A stretch of DNA of 64,000 bases from Ectopseudomonas chengduensis (GCF_900102635.1 NZ_FMZQ01000006.1:124001-188000), one strand, 5' to 3'; numbered from the stretch's first letter, positions 39,299-52,200 are shown. Notes: a model not told the origin generated them from the sequence alone. Numbers and translations: made by a program.

Positions 39299-41449
39299 CT
39301 ACAGGCTGGCCGGGCCGACGCGGCCCTTGCGCAAGGCTTCGATCACCGCTTCCTTCGGCCCGTCCGCCACCACATGGCCGTTGTCCAGCACGGCCAGGCG
39401 ATCCACCAGGCTGAGCATGGAGGCACGATGGGTGATGAGGATCAGCGTCTTGCCCTGCACCCACTTGTGCAGGCGCTGGCGCAGCAGGTCTTCGCTGGTG
39501 TTGTCCATGGCGCTGGTGGGTTCGTCGAGCACCAGGATTGGCGGGTCGAGCAACAGTGCACGGGCCAGCAACACGGCCTGGCGCTGGCCACCGGAGAGCA
39601 GTTGGCCGCGTTCGCCTACCGGGCGGTCGAAGCCTTGCGGGTGCTGGCGGGCCAGGTCCACCACGCCGGTGAGCTCGGCGACTTCTAGCATGCGCGCGTC
39701 GCTGATGTAACGGGCGCCGAGGGTCAGGTTGTCGCGCAGGCTGCCGGCTAGCAGTGGCAGGTCGTGGGCGACGTAGCCGATCTGATGGCGCAGGTCGGCG
39801 ACGTCGAGTTGGCGCAGGTCGAGGTTGTCCAGCAGGATCTGTCCTTCGTCGGCGCTGTAGAAGGCCATCAGCAGTCGCGCCAGGGTGCTCTTGCCCGAAC
39901 CGCTGCGACCGATGATGCCGAGGCGTTCGCCAGCGCCCAGGCGCAGGCTGACGTTGTTCAGCGCCGGTGCACTCTGGCCGGGGTAGGTGAAACTGATCTG
40001 CCGTACCTCCAGTGCCCCCTTGAGCTGGGTGCGATCCAGCGGCTGCTGCTTGTCCTGACGCTCCTGCGGCAGGGCCATCAGGGCATCGGTGCTGGTCATG
40101 GTCAGGCGTGCCTGCTGGTAGCGGGTGATCAGCCCGGCGATCTGTCCCAGTGGGGCGAGGATGCGACTACCGAGCATGTAGCAGGCCACCAGCGCACCGA
40201 CGCTGAGATTGCCGGCGATGATCAGATAGACCCCCGCGACGATGGTGGCCATGCCGGCGAACTGCTGCAGGAACAGGGTGCCGTTGGTGGCCAGCGAGGC
40301 GAGGAATTTTGCATGGCCGTCCAGGCGGGTGAGGGCGCCATGGGTTTGCTCCCATTGGTGCTGGCGCTCGCTTTCGGCACCACAGGCCTTGAGCGTTTCC
40401 AGGCCACCGAGGGTTTCGATCAGCAGCGCCTGGCGTTGCGAGCCAAGCTGCAGGCTTCTTTGCACCGTGTCGCGCAGGCGTGCCTGAATGATGTAGGCGA
40501 ACAGCGCGGTGATGGGGAAGGCCAACAGCGGGATGAACACCAGCGGGCCGCCGATCAGCCCGATCACCAGCAGCATCAGCAGGGAGAAGGGCAGATCGAT
40601 CAGGCTGGTCAGCGTCACTGCGGTGAGAAAGTCGCGCAGCCCCTGAAAATCATGAATGCTTTGTGCAAAACCGCCCACGCTGGCCGGCCGCGCCTTCATC
40701 GACATGCCGGTGATGCGCTCGAACAAGGTGGCCGACAGCACCACGTCGGTCTTCTTGCCTGCCGTGTCGAGCAGGTGCGCGCGCAGCACCTTGAGCAGCA
40801 GTTCGAAACCGGTGCCGATAAACAGGCCGATGGCCAACACCCAGAGCGTTGCGGTCGCCTGGTTGGGCACTACACGGTCGTAGGTCTGCATCACGAACAG
40901 CGGCACCATCAGGCCCAGCAGGTTGATCAGCAGGCTGGCCAGGACGGCATCGGTGTAGAGCCAGCGCGACAGCTTGAGGGTGTCGCGAAACCAGGCTTCG
41001 ATGCGTGGCACCAGCGGCGTGCGGGCTTCTTCCAGCTGATGTCGAGGGCGGGCAAAAAAGGCCCGGCCGCTGTACTCGGCGGCCAGTTGTTCACGGCTGA
41101 CCCATTGTTCGCCGCCATCGGTCTCGCAGGGCAGTATCTGCGCCTGCTGCTTCGGCCCCCACTGGCGCAGGACCGCACAGCGACCGTCCTTGAGCAGCAG
41201 CAGGACTGGCAGGTTGAGGGCGGAAATGCTGGCAAGCTCGCGCTGTAGCAGGCGCCCCTGCAGCCCGGCCCGTGCCGCAGCACGCGGCAGCAGGTCGGGG
41301 CTCATGCGTTGCTCCGGCATGGGCAGGCCGGCACTGAGGGTGCCACGGCTGGCCGAGCAGCCATGTAGCCGGCAGAGGATCAACAAACCATCCAGCAGCG
41401 GATCGTCGTGACTGAGCCGCGGATCACTGGACGGGCCTGGCCGTTCCAT
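39299..41449 (-). CDS. lapB: Type I secretion ABC transporter LapB
   Basis: A 716-residue exporter. The N-terminal C39-like domain (about 1-140) lacks the catalytic cysteine, as in other RTX adhesin exporters. Six membrane helices follow at about 165-430. The ATPase has Walker A GRSGSGKST, signature LSGGQRQ and Walker B ILVLDEPTSAMD. It strongly resembles P. putida LapB. It should export LapA through LapC and LapE. The ATG at 41449 is given; an in-frame TTG at 41458 has a better-spaced GGAG and may be the true start. Confidence 0.94.
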   Translation of the reverse strand: MERPGPSSDPRLSHDDPLLDGLLILCRLHGCSASRGTLSAGLPMPEQRMSPDLLPRAAARAGLQGRLLQRELASISALNLPVLLLLKDGRCAVLRQWGPKQQAQILPCETDGGEQWVSREQLAAEYSGRAFFARPRHQLEEARTPLVPRIEAWFRDTLKLSRWLYTDAVLASLLINLLGLMVPLFVMQTYDRVVPNQATATLWVLAIGLFIGTGFELLLKVLRAHLLDTAGKKTDVVLSATLFERITGMSMKARPASVGGFAQSIHDFQGLRDFLTAVTLTSLIDLPFSLLMLLVIGLIGGPLVFIPLLAFPITALFAYIIQARLRDTVQRSLQLGSQRQALLIETLGGLETLKACGAESERQHQWEQTHGALTRLDGHAKFLASLATNGTLFLQQFAGMATIVAGVYLIIAGNLSVGALVACYMLGSRILAPLGQIAGLITRYQQARLTMTSTDALMALPQERQDKQQPLDRTQLKGALEVRQISFTYPGQSAPALNNVSLRLGAGERLGIIGRSGSGKSTLARLLMAFYSADEGQILLDNLDLRQLDVADLRHQIGYVAHDLPLLAGSLRDNLTLGARYISDARMLEVAELTGVVDLARQHPQGFDRPVGERGQLLSGGQRQAVLLARALLLDPPILVLDEPTSAMDNTSEDLLRQRLHKWVQGKTLILITHRASMLSLVDRLAVLDNGHVVADGPKEAVIEALRKGRVGPASL

Positions 41450-41482
41450 GGTGGTCAATTTCTACTACTCCTCACGCCGGTA

Positions 41483-42838
41483 CTACTTCATATCCGGCAA
41501 GCGTGCCTCGCTCTTCACTTCAGTGAGGGCTACAGCTTCTGCCGGGACTACGACCTGTTGCTGGCGCAACAGATCACCCATTGCCGCAACGACGCGGTAC
41601 ATCGAGAACTCTTCGCCGTAGCGCACCTCGGTGTAACGACGGTTGGCGGTGAACAGCTCGTTTTCGCTGTCGAGCAGGTCGAGCAAGGTGCGTTGGCCCA
41701 GGCTGAACTGCTGCTGGTAGGCCTCGCGAACCCGTGAGGTGTAGTCCGCGTAATCACGCGCCTTGGGGGTTTGCAGGCGCGCGTTCTCCATGGCGTTCCA
41801 GGCCAGCGAGAGGTTCTCGTTGAGCACGCGCAGCGCGTTGTTGCGGATGTCCATCGACTCGTTGATCTGGTGCGCAGCCGACTGCAGCCGAGCCTTGTCG
41901 CGCATGCCGTTGAACAGGTTGTAGTTCATCACCACGGCAGCTCGCCAGGTGTTGTAGTGACCCTCATCGCCCTGCACGTTGTCATCGGCCGAGGTCGCCA
42001 GCTCCAGATCGAAGCGTGGGTAGAATGGCGACTTGGCTACCTCGTACTGCTTCTCGGCGGCGTTGACGTCAGCCTGCGCTGACTTCAGGAAGGGGTTGTT
42101 GTCCATCACGGTCTGCCGCGCAGCGAGCAGATCGGCAGGCATGCCGCCTCTGATCGATGCCGGGCTTTCCAGCTGATCCGGCAGACGGCCCACGGCACTG
42201 AAGAAGCTGGCTTCGGCATCGGCCAGGTTGACCTCTTCGGTGTAGAGGTTGTTCTGCGCCAGTGCCAAGCGAGCTTCGGACTGGTCCAGGTCGGCAGTGC
42301 TGCCAACGCCCTGGCGGCTGCGCAAGCCGATCTGATCGTTGATGCGCTGGTGCGCCTGCAGGTTATTGCGCGCCAGGGTGACCATCTCGCGGCGCATCAG
42401 CACATCGAGGTACACCTCGACGGTGCGCAGGGCCAGGCTTTCGGACGTACCGAGCAGGCGGTAGGCACGGGAGTTGACCACCGCCTGAGTGCGCGCCACC
42501 TCGTTGGGCGTGTTGAACCCGTCGAACAGCATCTGCCGCAGCCGCAGTTCGGCATCGCGGTAGTTCAGGGTCTCCTTGTTGTGATCGCCAAGCGCCCGTG
42601 TACTGGGGCTGTCAGTACGTTCCCGGCCATAACCGACCAGCAGATCGACGGTGGGCAGGTAGCCGCCCTTGGCGAATTTCACGTCTTCATCCGATGAGAG
42701 TCGGCTATTGGCGGCAGCGTGGATTTCCGGGTGATTGTCCAAGGTGCTCTGAATCGCTTCCGAAAGATTCATGGCTTGCGCCTGACTGCAAACAGTCGCC
42801 AAAAGCATGGCGCTCCATAGCGGGGTTAGGGTGCGCAT
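41483..42838 (-). CDS. lapE: TolC-family outer-membrane channel LapE
   Basis: A 451-residue outer-membrane efflux protein. A signal peptide ends near residue 22 (CSQAQAM); two OEP repeats follow, with the TolC-like start MNLSEAIQSTLDNHPEI and a long helical barrel. It gives the outer-membrane exit for LapA. In P. fluorescens, LapE also holds the uncut N-terminus of LapA in the channel. It is the first gene of lapE-lapB-lapC, divergent from lapA. Confidence 0.93.
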   Translation of the reverse strand: MRTLTPLWSAMLLATVCSQAQAMNLSEAIQSTLDNHPEIHAAANSRLSSDEDVKFAKGGYLPTVDLLVGYGRERTDSPSTRALGDHNKETLNYRDAELRLRQMLFDGFNTPNEVARTQAVVNSRAYRLLGTSESLALRTVEVYLDVLMRREMVTLARNNLQAHQRINDQIGLRSRQGVGSTADLDQSEARLALAQNNLYTEEVNLADAEASFFSAVGRLPDQLESPASIRGGMPADLLAARQTVMDNNPFLKSAQADVNAAEKQYEVAKSPFYPRFDLELATSADDNVQGDEGHYNTWRAAVVMNYNLFNGMRDKARLQSAAHQINESMDIRNNALRVLNENLSLAWNAMENARLQTPKARDYADYTSRVREAYQQQFSLGQRTLLDLLDSENELFTANRRYTEVRYGEEFSMYRVVAAMGDLLRQQQVVVPAEAVALTEVKSEARLPDMK

Positions 42839-43029
42839 TGGCGTTTCTCCTGACTGATGTTCTTATCCTGTCGCCATAAAACTGGCGTTTTTGCCTGTAA
42901 AACCGTTTCAGGCTTGTAACATCAGAGCTAAGAACAACTTTTGGAGAACCTAAGATGTTTTTTTCACAACCTATATTCAGAAAAAATCTTATGAACTCTG
43001 CGAAAAGCAGCACATTGTTTGAACCTGTG

Positions 43030-43067
43030 AGCTGCGCAAGTCCTCATTTTCCGTGGGTTGCGCAGCT
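43030..43067. promoter_or_regulatory. Perfect dyad in the lapE-lapA gap
   Basis: Arms AGCTGCGCAA and TTGCGCAGCT with an 18-base spacer. It may be a protein-binding site or a leader hairpin; no known consensus was matched. Confidence 0.45.
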
Positions 43068-43133
43068 GAAATGGGTTGTCAGGCATCACAGGGCGGGGAT
43101 TCATCTGATGGAGTAGTTCGACGCAGGTTGTAG

Positions 43134-43149
43134 TGACATTTTTTTGTCA
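43134..43149. promoter_or_regulatory. Short dyad upstream of lapA
   Basis: TGACA and TGTCA flank a run of six T bases, 135 bases upstream of the lapA start. It may be an operator or a weak hairpin. Confidence 0.35.
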
Positions 43150-43284
43150 TTAGCGTTTTTTGGATTTTGCGCCGTTCCATTTCAATCAGCTGTCTTGGGT
43201 TTCTCCTCGGCTTCGAAAAGGTGTTCTGACCCTTTCGGTAGGTACGTGTCGGCGGTGGTCGGCAGCCGTAGTGAGGATGGAATC

Positions 43285-46200
43285 ATGGCTACTCTTATTG
43301 GTGTCGTCAGTCAGGTTGTCGGCGAAGTGTTCGCGGTAGCGAGCGATGGATCGCGCCGGCCGATCAGCGAAGGGGACCGGGTCTACGCGGGCGAGCAACT
43401 GGTAACCGGCGCTTCGGGCGCGGTGGCCATTGCAATGACCAACGGCCAGCAACTGACGCTTGGGCGCGACAGCAGCATGACGCTTGACGCGCAGATGCTT
43501 GCCTACCGCGGCGAATCGCAGCCCCCGGTCGCTGAAACACCTCCCGCCACCCCCAGCGATGCCGACCTCACCGATGTCGAGCGCTTGCAGGCCGCGATCG
43601 AAGCCGGTGTCGACCCGACTCTGGAGGGCGAAGCTACTGCCGCTGGGCCGGGTGCTGGCGCTGGCGGAGCGGGTGGCGTAGGGGGCGGGCATTCCTTCGT
43701 GCTGCTCGATGAGGTCGGTGGTGCGCTGGATCCGGTGATCGGTTTTCCCACTGAAGGCCTACCCGGTGGACCGGAGTTTCCGGAGGGTGAACCCATCGCT
43801 GCCGACGATGCCGTGCCTGCGGTAGATGGCATTCCCACGGGTGGCACAGCCTCCAATGCGGTGGACGAGGATGGCCTGCCTGACGGCATCGTGGGCGGAG
43901 TGAACGATCTGGATGGCGAGGCGACGCTGGTCACCGGGGTTCTGGGCTACAGCTTCGGGCCGGACGGGCCGGGCACCTTCACCTGGTCGACTGCCGGTCT
44001 GGCGGATCTGGGTATCTCTTCGGGTGGTGTACCGCTGACCTATCAGGTCAGCGCCGACGGTCTCCTCCTGACCGCCTTTGCCGGAGAGTCTGTGGTGTTC
44101 GAGGTGCTGGTCACCGACCTGTTGACCGGTGCTTATCAGTTCGAGCTCTTCGCTCCGCTGGACCATGCCGCGCCGCCCTTGGGTGAAAGCGACGAGAACG
44201 ACATCCTCTATCTGTTCAACTACACCATCACCGACGGTAACGGCACCCCGGCAAGCGGCAGTTTGAGCATTCTGATCGACGACGACAGTCCTGAATTGGT
44301 CGAGGGTGAGCGTCCGGTCGTCGGAGGCCTGGTGCACGAGGATGCCCTGACGGATATCGGTAACGCCGAGCCCGGCAACCTGCCTGCGCAAACCCATCAG
44401 CTGATTGGCGATCCGGGGGCACTGGATGCGCTGGTCAACTTCGGGGCTGATGGGCGCGGTGGCTTCCAGCTGAGTACTGACCCTGAGGCATTGAGCGATC
44501 TGCAGGCATTGGCCCTGACTTCGGGTAAGGAGCCGTTGGTCTATTCCGTCGAGGTCTCGGACGATGGCAGCACGAGCACCCTGATAGCGACAGCGGGTGG
44601 CGTGCCGGTATTCACGTTGGTGGTGACCAGCGATGGTGGCTATGTCTTCACCCTGTCGGGGCCGATCGATCATCCACGCAAGGATGGAGATGACAGCGAG
44701 CTGTTGGGCGACAAGGATCTCGCGCTGGACTTCTCCAAGCTGCTGATCGCCACCGACTACGATGGTGACGCGGTGCCAGGCGGCTTCAACCCTGGCAGCT
44801 TCGTGATCGATGTGGAAGACGATGTGCCCGTGTTGGTGGAAGACGGGGTCAAACACTGCCTGACCATCACGTATCAGGGCGGTGATGCCTCGTACCTCAA
44901 CAGCTACGGCTATTACATCAAAGGCCCCGATGGTGAGCCGATTAGCGGTCAGATCATCTGGGGCGACACCAGCGGCCTGGCTGAGGGAGACTCGATCACC
45001 CTTCATGGCCTCGACCCGAGCCAGGTTGGTTTCTTCATCATTCCCAATGGGGGGTTGAACGGTGCTGCCAGTAACACCGAGGTAACCTTCCAGATCGTGG
45101 ATGGACAGTGGAAGGCCTTCATCGGCGATACACCCATCGATGGGGCCGGTGGCGCTCACGTTCTGTTCAGCGACCCAACGCTGAATCCCGGTGGCAAGTC
45201 CCATGTTGACGACAATACCGCGCCGGGCAACCAGAACTGGGAGGATGTCAACGACGGCAACAGTGACAACGACTACAACGACGTCAACATCCAGGTGGCA
45301 TGGACCACCAAGGCGCCCGTCGGCGGCACCGTGCACGAAGACCAACTGGAGACGCCTTATCCCGGTAATCCTGAAGCTGGTCAGCGCCTGGTGATCAGCA
45401 CGGAGGGTGGCGCTGGTAGTTTGATGGCGCTGGTGTCCTTCGGGGCTGACGGCCCGGGTGTATTCGGTCTGGTAAGCAGCGAAACGGTGGCAGAGGTACT
45501 GGGTGCCCAGGGCCTGACTTCTGGTGGTCAGCCGCTGCTCTACAGCATCACCACGACCACGGATCCTGACGGCAACCTGCTGAGCACCACGCTAACTGCG
45601 ACAGCTGCCGCTGAGGTTGGCGGCTATTCGGTATTCACCCTGGTAATCAACGCCGATGGCAGCTTCAGCTTCGAGTTGCAGGGACCGATCGACCATCCTC
45701 GCGACGATGGCGACGATAACGAGCTGTGGTCGAGCGAAGGTGGTATCGGCCTCGACTTCACTCATCTGTTCACCGCTACTGATGGCGACGGCGATCCGCT
45801 GCAGCTGCCCGAAGGCGCGAAAGGCCTGTTCGTCATCAATATTCAGGATGACGTACCGTTGCCGGCCCAGCCCAATCCGCAGCAGCCGGTGGTCGGTGGG
45901 CTGGTGCATGAAGATGCCCTGGGTACCGGCAATGCCGAGCCCGGCAGTGAGCCTGAACAGACCCTCACGGTTGAGGGGGGTATCGGCACTTTGGATGTAC
46001 TGGTCAACTTCGGCGCCGATGGTCGTGGTGGTTTCCACCTGAGCCAGGAGCCCAGTGCGCTGTCTGGACTGCAGGCACTTGGCTTGAGCTCCGGCGGTGT
46101 TGCGCTGTTCTACGTCGTCTCTACGGATGGCACCACGCTCACCGCGACGGCTGGTGAAGGTGGCAGCGAGGTCTTCCGCCTCGAGGTGAATAGCGATGGT

Positions 46201-49200
46201 AGCTACCTGTTCACGCTCAAGGGCGCGTTGGACCATGAGGAGGAGGATGGTGTCGACTCCGAAACCCTTGGCGACAACAGCCTGGCGCTGGATTTCTCTG
46301 GCGTACTGATCGCCACCGATCGTGATGGTGATCCGATCGCCGATGGTTTTGCCAGCGGTAGCTTTGTCATCGACGTCGAGGATGATGTGCCGACCTTGAA
46401 ACCTGTCGATCCGCAGCAGCCTGCGCTCGGCGGTACGGTGCACGAAGATCTTTTGACCAGCCCGAACGCCGGCAACCCGGATGGCGGTACTCAAACGCTG
46501 GTAGTCAGCACCGAGGGTGGTGCCGGTACATTGGCTTCGCTGGTCTCTTTTGGCGCGGATGGTCCCGGTGCTTTCGGGTTGGTCAACAGCGGTGACGCCA
46601 CTGCGTTGCTTGACGCTCAGGGGCTGACCTCGGGCGGAGAAAGTCTGCTCTATGACGTGGTTGAGACCCGCGTCGACGGCAAGCTTGTCAGTACCACCTT
46701 GACAGCGGTTTCCGCCGACAGCCTGGGCAACTACTCGGTGTTTACATTGACGGTAAATGCCGATGGTAGTTTCCACTTCGAACTGCAGGGCCCGATAGAC
46801 CATCCTGAGCAGAGCGACAACGACAGTGAGCTGTGGTCTTCCGATGGCGTATTCGGTATCGACTTCACTCAGCTGTTTACCGCCACCGATGGTGACGGTG
46901 ACCCGCTGCAACTGCCGGAGGGCACCAGCGGCCTGTTCGTCATCAATATTGAAGACGATGTGCCTGAGCTGGTCGTCAGCGAGCCGGACTACTGCCTGAC
47001 GCTGACCTATAAAGGCGGCGATGCGGCGATGTTCAATAGCTACGGCTATTACATCAAGAACGCAGATGGTACGCCGGCCAGCGGCGAGATCATCTGGAGC
47101 AATACACGTTTCCTTGGGGTTGGTACTACCACCACCTTGGAAGGGCTCAATCCCGATAGCGTCGGCTTTTTCATCATTCCCAATGGCGCCTTCAATGGTG
47201 TCAGTAACGGTACCGAGGTCTCGTTCCAACTGGTCGATGGACAGTGGCAGGCCTTTGTCGGCGGTAGCGCACTCAATGGTGCCGGCGGCGCGCAGGTTGT
47301 CTTCGACAACCCGGCGCTCAACCCCAATGGCAAATCCCATGTCGAGGACAACGCCGCGCCCGGCAACCAGAACTGGGAGGATATCAACAGCGCCAGCGAT
47401 AACGACTACAACGATGTCAATATCCAGGCCACCTGGACGGTCAAGACGCCTGCACCGGTAGGCGGTACGGTACATGAGGACAAGCTGACCGATCCCCATC
47501 AGGGCAACCCGGATGGTCCTGGCCAGACGTTGTTGATCAGCACTGCGACGGGCGCGGCCAGTTTGCTCTCGCTGGTTGCCTTCGGCGCCGATGGGCCCGG
47601 CGATTTCAGCCTGGTGGAGGAGGGTAGCGCCGCCGAGTTGCTGAACGCCCAGGGGCTGACGTCCGGCGGTGAGCCGCTCGACTACAAGGTCACCCAGGAG
47701 CTCGATGACGATGGCAATCTGGTCAGCACCACGCTTATTGCGACGGGCACGGCTGCAGGCGGTTATCCGGTATTCACCCTGGTGGTGGAGGCTAACGGTG
47801 ACTTCACCTTTAGTCTGCAGGGGCCAATCGACCATCCGCTGAAAAATGGTGACGATAACGAGCTCTGGTCATCGGACGGTGCCTTTGGCATCGACTTCAC
47901 CCAGTTGCTGGCGATCACCGATGGCGATGGCGACCCGCTGCAGATACCGCAGGGGGCTGGCGGCCTGTTCGTGATCAATATCGAGGACGATGTGCCGACC
48001 CTGAGTCTAGGGGTCAATAAGCAAGCGTTGGTTCAGCTGGAAGTGGCGCTGGACGAAACCCGTGGCAATCATGATCGTTACGCCGCCAACGATAACCAGA
48101 GCCAGGGCTACGTGAACGACGACAATGGCGCGTTGGCCAAGGTCACCACTGAGCTTGCCGGCGGCTTGACCTCGCTGTTCACCATCGGTGGGGCAGCCGG
48201 GGCTGATGGCGAGGCTTCGCTCAGCGGTACGCTGAGCTTCTCCGGGGTGCCGCCCCAGGGGCTGGCCACCACCTTGTCGGCCACCAATGGCGGTGCCATC
48301 CGTCTGTTCTTCGACCCGGCCAACAGCCAGGTGGTCAGAGGTGTCGATGCCTCTGGCGATACAGTCTTCACCATCGCCATCGTCACTGTCGATGGGCAGC
48401 CGCAACTGCAGACCACGCTGTTCGAAGCGATCCGTCATCCAGACAATAATCAGCGCTTCGACGAGGCGGTCGATCTGTTGATCAAGCACCAGGGCTCGTT
48501 GCAGCTACAGTATCAGGTTACCCGTGTCGACGGTGATGGTGACGCGGTGACCCGTACCGCGAAGGTCGAGCTTGCTGGCGGCAATTCGTCCTACTTCTCC
48601 TTCCAGGACGACGGCCCGAAAATCATCAAGTTCGAGCTGGGTCACAGCGTCAAGCTATACGTCGACGAATCCGTTGGCAAAGGTGGTTCCAGCCAGAACG
48701 AACCCGGTCAGGCGGCGCCGAATGACGAGCAGGGCCACGGCAATGTGCTGGGTTACGCCCGGATCAATGGCGAGAAGCTGTTCAAGCTGATCGCCGATGG
48801 TGGTTCGGATGGCCTGGACAGTGGCCGTACCCGCTTCTCCCTGAGTCTTGCCAGCAATGGCGTGGACTCCGGGCTGAATGCCACGGCCGGTGGCGACATC
48901 CTGCTGTACAAGGAGGCCGATGGCAGCATCCTGGGTAAAGCCAACGGCGTTACGGTGTTCAAGATCAGCGTCAATGCCGCTGACGGTAGCGTGACCCTGG
49001 TGCAGTACAAGGCCATCGCCCATGGCGATACCAGCAGCCATGACGAGCTGGCGCTGCTCAAGGATGGCGTGCTGAAACTGAACGTGACTGTCTACGACAA
49101 GGACGGCGACCCGCAGAGCGCCAGCCTGGATCTGGGCAAGGTGGTCGGCTTCGAGGACGACGGCCCGAAAATCACCAAGTTCGAGCTGCAGCACGGCACC

Positions 49201-52200
49201 AAGCTGTACGTCGACGAATCGGTGGGCAGCACAGGTTCCAGCCAGAACGAGAATGGCCATGTCGCGCCGAACGATGAGCAAGGCCATGGTGATGTGCTCG
49301 GCTATGCCAGCATCGACGGCAAGGATCTGTTCAAGCTCACGGTGGATGCCGGTTCGGATGGCCAGGACACGTCGCGTACTCGCTTCGAGTTGAACCTCAG
49401 CCAGGACGGCGTCGACTCTGGGCTGGATGCTACAGCCGGCGGTGATATTCGCCTGTACAAGGATGCCGACGGCAACGTGCTGGGTGTGGCCAACGGCGTC
49501 ACGGTATTCAAGGTCAGCGTCAATGCCGGCAGTGGCAGTGTGACTCTCGTGCAATACGAGGCCATCGCCCATGGCAATACCAGCAATCATGACGAGCTGG
49601 CGTTGATTCGCGCCGGTGTGCTGAAGCTCGGCGTGACCGTCTATGACAAGGATGGCGACTCTCACAGTGCCAGTCTGGATCTGGGCAAGGTAGTCGGCTT
49701 CGAGGACGATGGTCCCTCCGCAGGCATCACCAATGCCGCCTACGCGCTGGACGATGAAGGCCTGCCCAATGGCATCAATGGTGGTGAGGGCGACGTGACA
49801 GGGGCGAACACCACGGTCTCCGGCACGCTGGTATTCGACGCCGGCTCCGATGGTCTGCGTGGCATCTCCCTGTCCGGGCCGAGCGTATTGGGCACCGAGA
49901 ACGTCACCTCGACCTGGAACGCCGACAGCAAAACGCTGACCATCAGCAGTGCCGCGCGCGGCACGCTGGTGACCGTGGTGTTGACCGATCCGGCGCTCGG
50001 CAAGTACGAGCTGGAGTTGCATCAACCCCTGATGCATCCGGCTGGCCAGGACGAAAACGACATCAAACTGCAGATCGGCTACACCGTGACCGACGGTGAT
50101 GGTGATACCGCCGTGGGCAAGCTGGTGGTCACCGTCGACGATGACACCCCGACCATCCAGGCCATGCAGCCGGGCTTCGAGTCGCAGGCCACCTTCCTCG
50201 GCAGCGATGCCGGCTATCACAACAGCTACGGTTATTACTCGCGAGATGCCGAGGGCAATCCATCGGTGGGCAAGGTGATCTGGGCTGATGTGAAGGCGCA
50301 GGCGACAGGAGTCACCTTCGATCTGGATGGGCTCGACCCGAGTGAGATTGGTTTCTTCATCATCCCCAATGGCGCCGCCAATGTTGGTTTGAGCAATGGC
50401 GCCGAGCTGACCTTCCAGCAGGACGCTGATGGTAACTGGCAGGCCTTGCTGGGTGGGGTGCCACTGACCGGTGCTGGCGGTGCCAACGTGCTGTTCGACC
50501 GTGCCGAGTTCAACCCGGGCGGCTCGCACCTGCAGGATAACGCCGAACCGGGCAACCAGAACTGGGAGGACCTCACTGACGCTCCCGACTACGACTACAA
50601 CGACGTCAACACCAACGTTACCTGGGGCATGCCGCTGCAGGTGGACGAGACTTATCTGGGTACGCCGGATGCGACGGTCAGCCGTAACTTCAGCTCGGCC
50701 TTCAACGCCGAGTATGGTGCCGACGGCCCTGGTTCCCTGGCCTACGCGCTGGTGATCAAATCGCCGGATTCCGGGCTGGTCGATACCGAGAGCGATGAAG
50801 CGGTCAAGCTGGTGTTTAACGGCTCGGTGCTCGAAGGTCGCACCGAAACCGGTAACGAGCTGGTCTTCACCCTGAGCGTCGACGCCGCAGGACTGGTGAC
50901 CCTGACGCAACTGAGGGCCGTGGTTCATCCCACTGCCCAGCCTGATGAACTGCATCTGCTGGGCAGTGACAAGATCGGACTGCAGGCCACCATTACCGAT
51001 GCCGACGGTGATCAGGCCTCGGCCAGCATCGACCTGGGCCAGGTGCTGGGCTTCCGTGATGACGCACCCATGGCGGTCAATGATGAAATTGCCGGTGAGG
51101 TCTCACGTACGGCAGTCGATCAGGTTGTCGGCAACATCAACGACCTCACCGGCAACGACAGCTTTGGCAACGATGGCAGGGCTAGCGTCTCGCCGGTGCA
51201 GATTATCGGCCAGGGCAGCCAGGGCGGTACGCTGGTCATCGATACCAGCGGCAATCTGGTCTACAGCGCTGGCAGTGGGGCCAGCGCCGGTACGGAGGTG
51301 TTCACCTATCAGATCACCGACGGTGATGGCGACGTTTCCACGGCCACCGTGACCCTCACGCTCGGTGGCAACGACCCGGTCGGCGGTCAGGCTTCCGGCA
51401 GCGTCGACGAGGATGGCTTGACCCATGGGCTGACCGGAGGCCCCAACGACCTGGCTGGCGAAGCCACCACGGCCAGTGGAGCGCTCGGTTATCAGGTGGA
51501 CAGCTTCGGTGGTTTCGCCTGGGATGCCAGTGGTCTTGGCAGCCTGTCTTCAGGCGGTTCGGCGCTCAACTATCAGCTCAGTGCAGATGGCAAGACGCTG
51601 AGTGCGTTCGATGCCGGTGGCAATCCGGTCTTCACCCTTAGCCTGACCAACTCGGAGACCGGGCAATACAGCTTCAAGCTGTTCAAGCCGCTCGATCATC
51701 CGGCGCCGGACGTCGATGGTACGGCAGACGAGAACGACCTGAACCTGGCCTTCTCCTACAAGGTCTGGGACTCCTCTGCGCCTTCGGCTCCGGCCACGGG
51801 TAGCCTGACGATCACGGTGGATGACGACTCGCCGGCCACGCCCGACGACATCGCCAAGTCTGCCAGCGAGCCGCAAGGCATCCAGACCAACCTGATGGTA
51901 GTGCTGGATCTGTCCGGCAGCATGGACGAAGCGCCGTCGGGTGTCAGCGGGTTCAGCAGCAAGCTGGCGCTGGCCAAGGATGCCGTGCAGCGTCTGATCG
52001 ACAGCTACGACAACCTCGGTGACGTGATGGTGCGCATCGTGACCTTCGCCAACAGCGCGAGTGCTGTGGGCAATGTCTGGATGAGCGCCGTCGATGCCAA
52101 GGCCTGGCTCACCGACCTGGCCAACAACGCCGGCAACGGTTCGACCAACTATGACGATGCGCTGATCAAGGCGATGAATGCCTACGATTCGTCCGGCAAG

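Larger units (their letters stand above)
42839..43284. promoter_or_regulatory. Divergent lapE-lapA control region
   Basis: 446 bases without a gene, part of it clearly AT-rich (about 42940-43020) compared with its surroundings. It contains two perfect dyads, at 43030-43067 and 43134-43149, and must hold the promoters of both operons. GAGG at 43273 is the lapA ribosome binding site. Confidence 0.65.

Noticed and set aside
43144..43284. An upstream extension of the lapA frame
   Set aside because: The added 47 residues look unlike a LapA N-terminus, while the ATG at 43285 has a ribosome binding site and begins the typical retention module.
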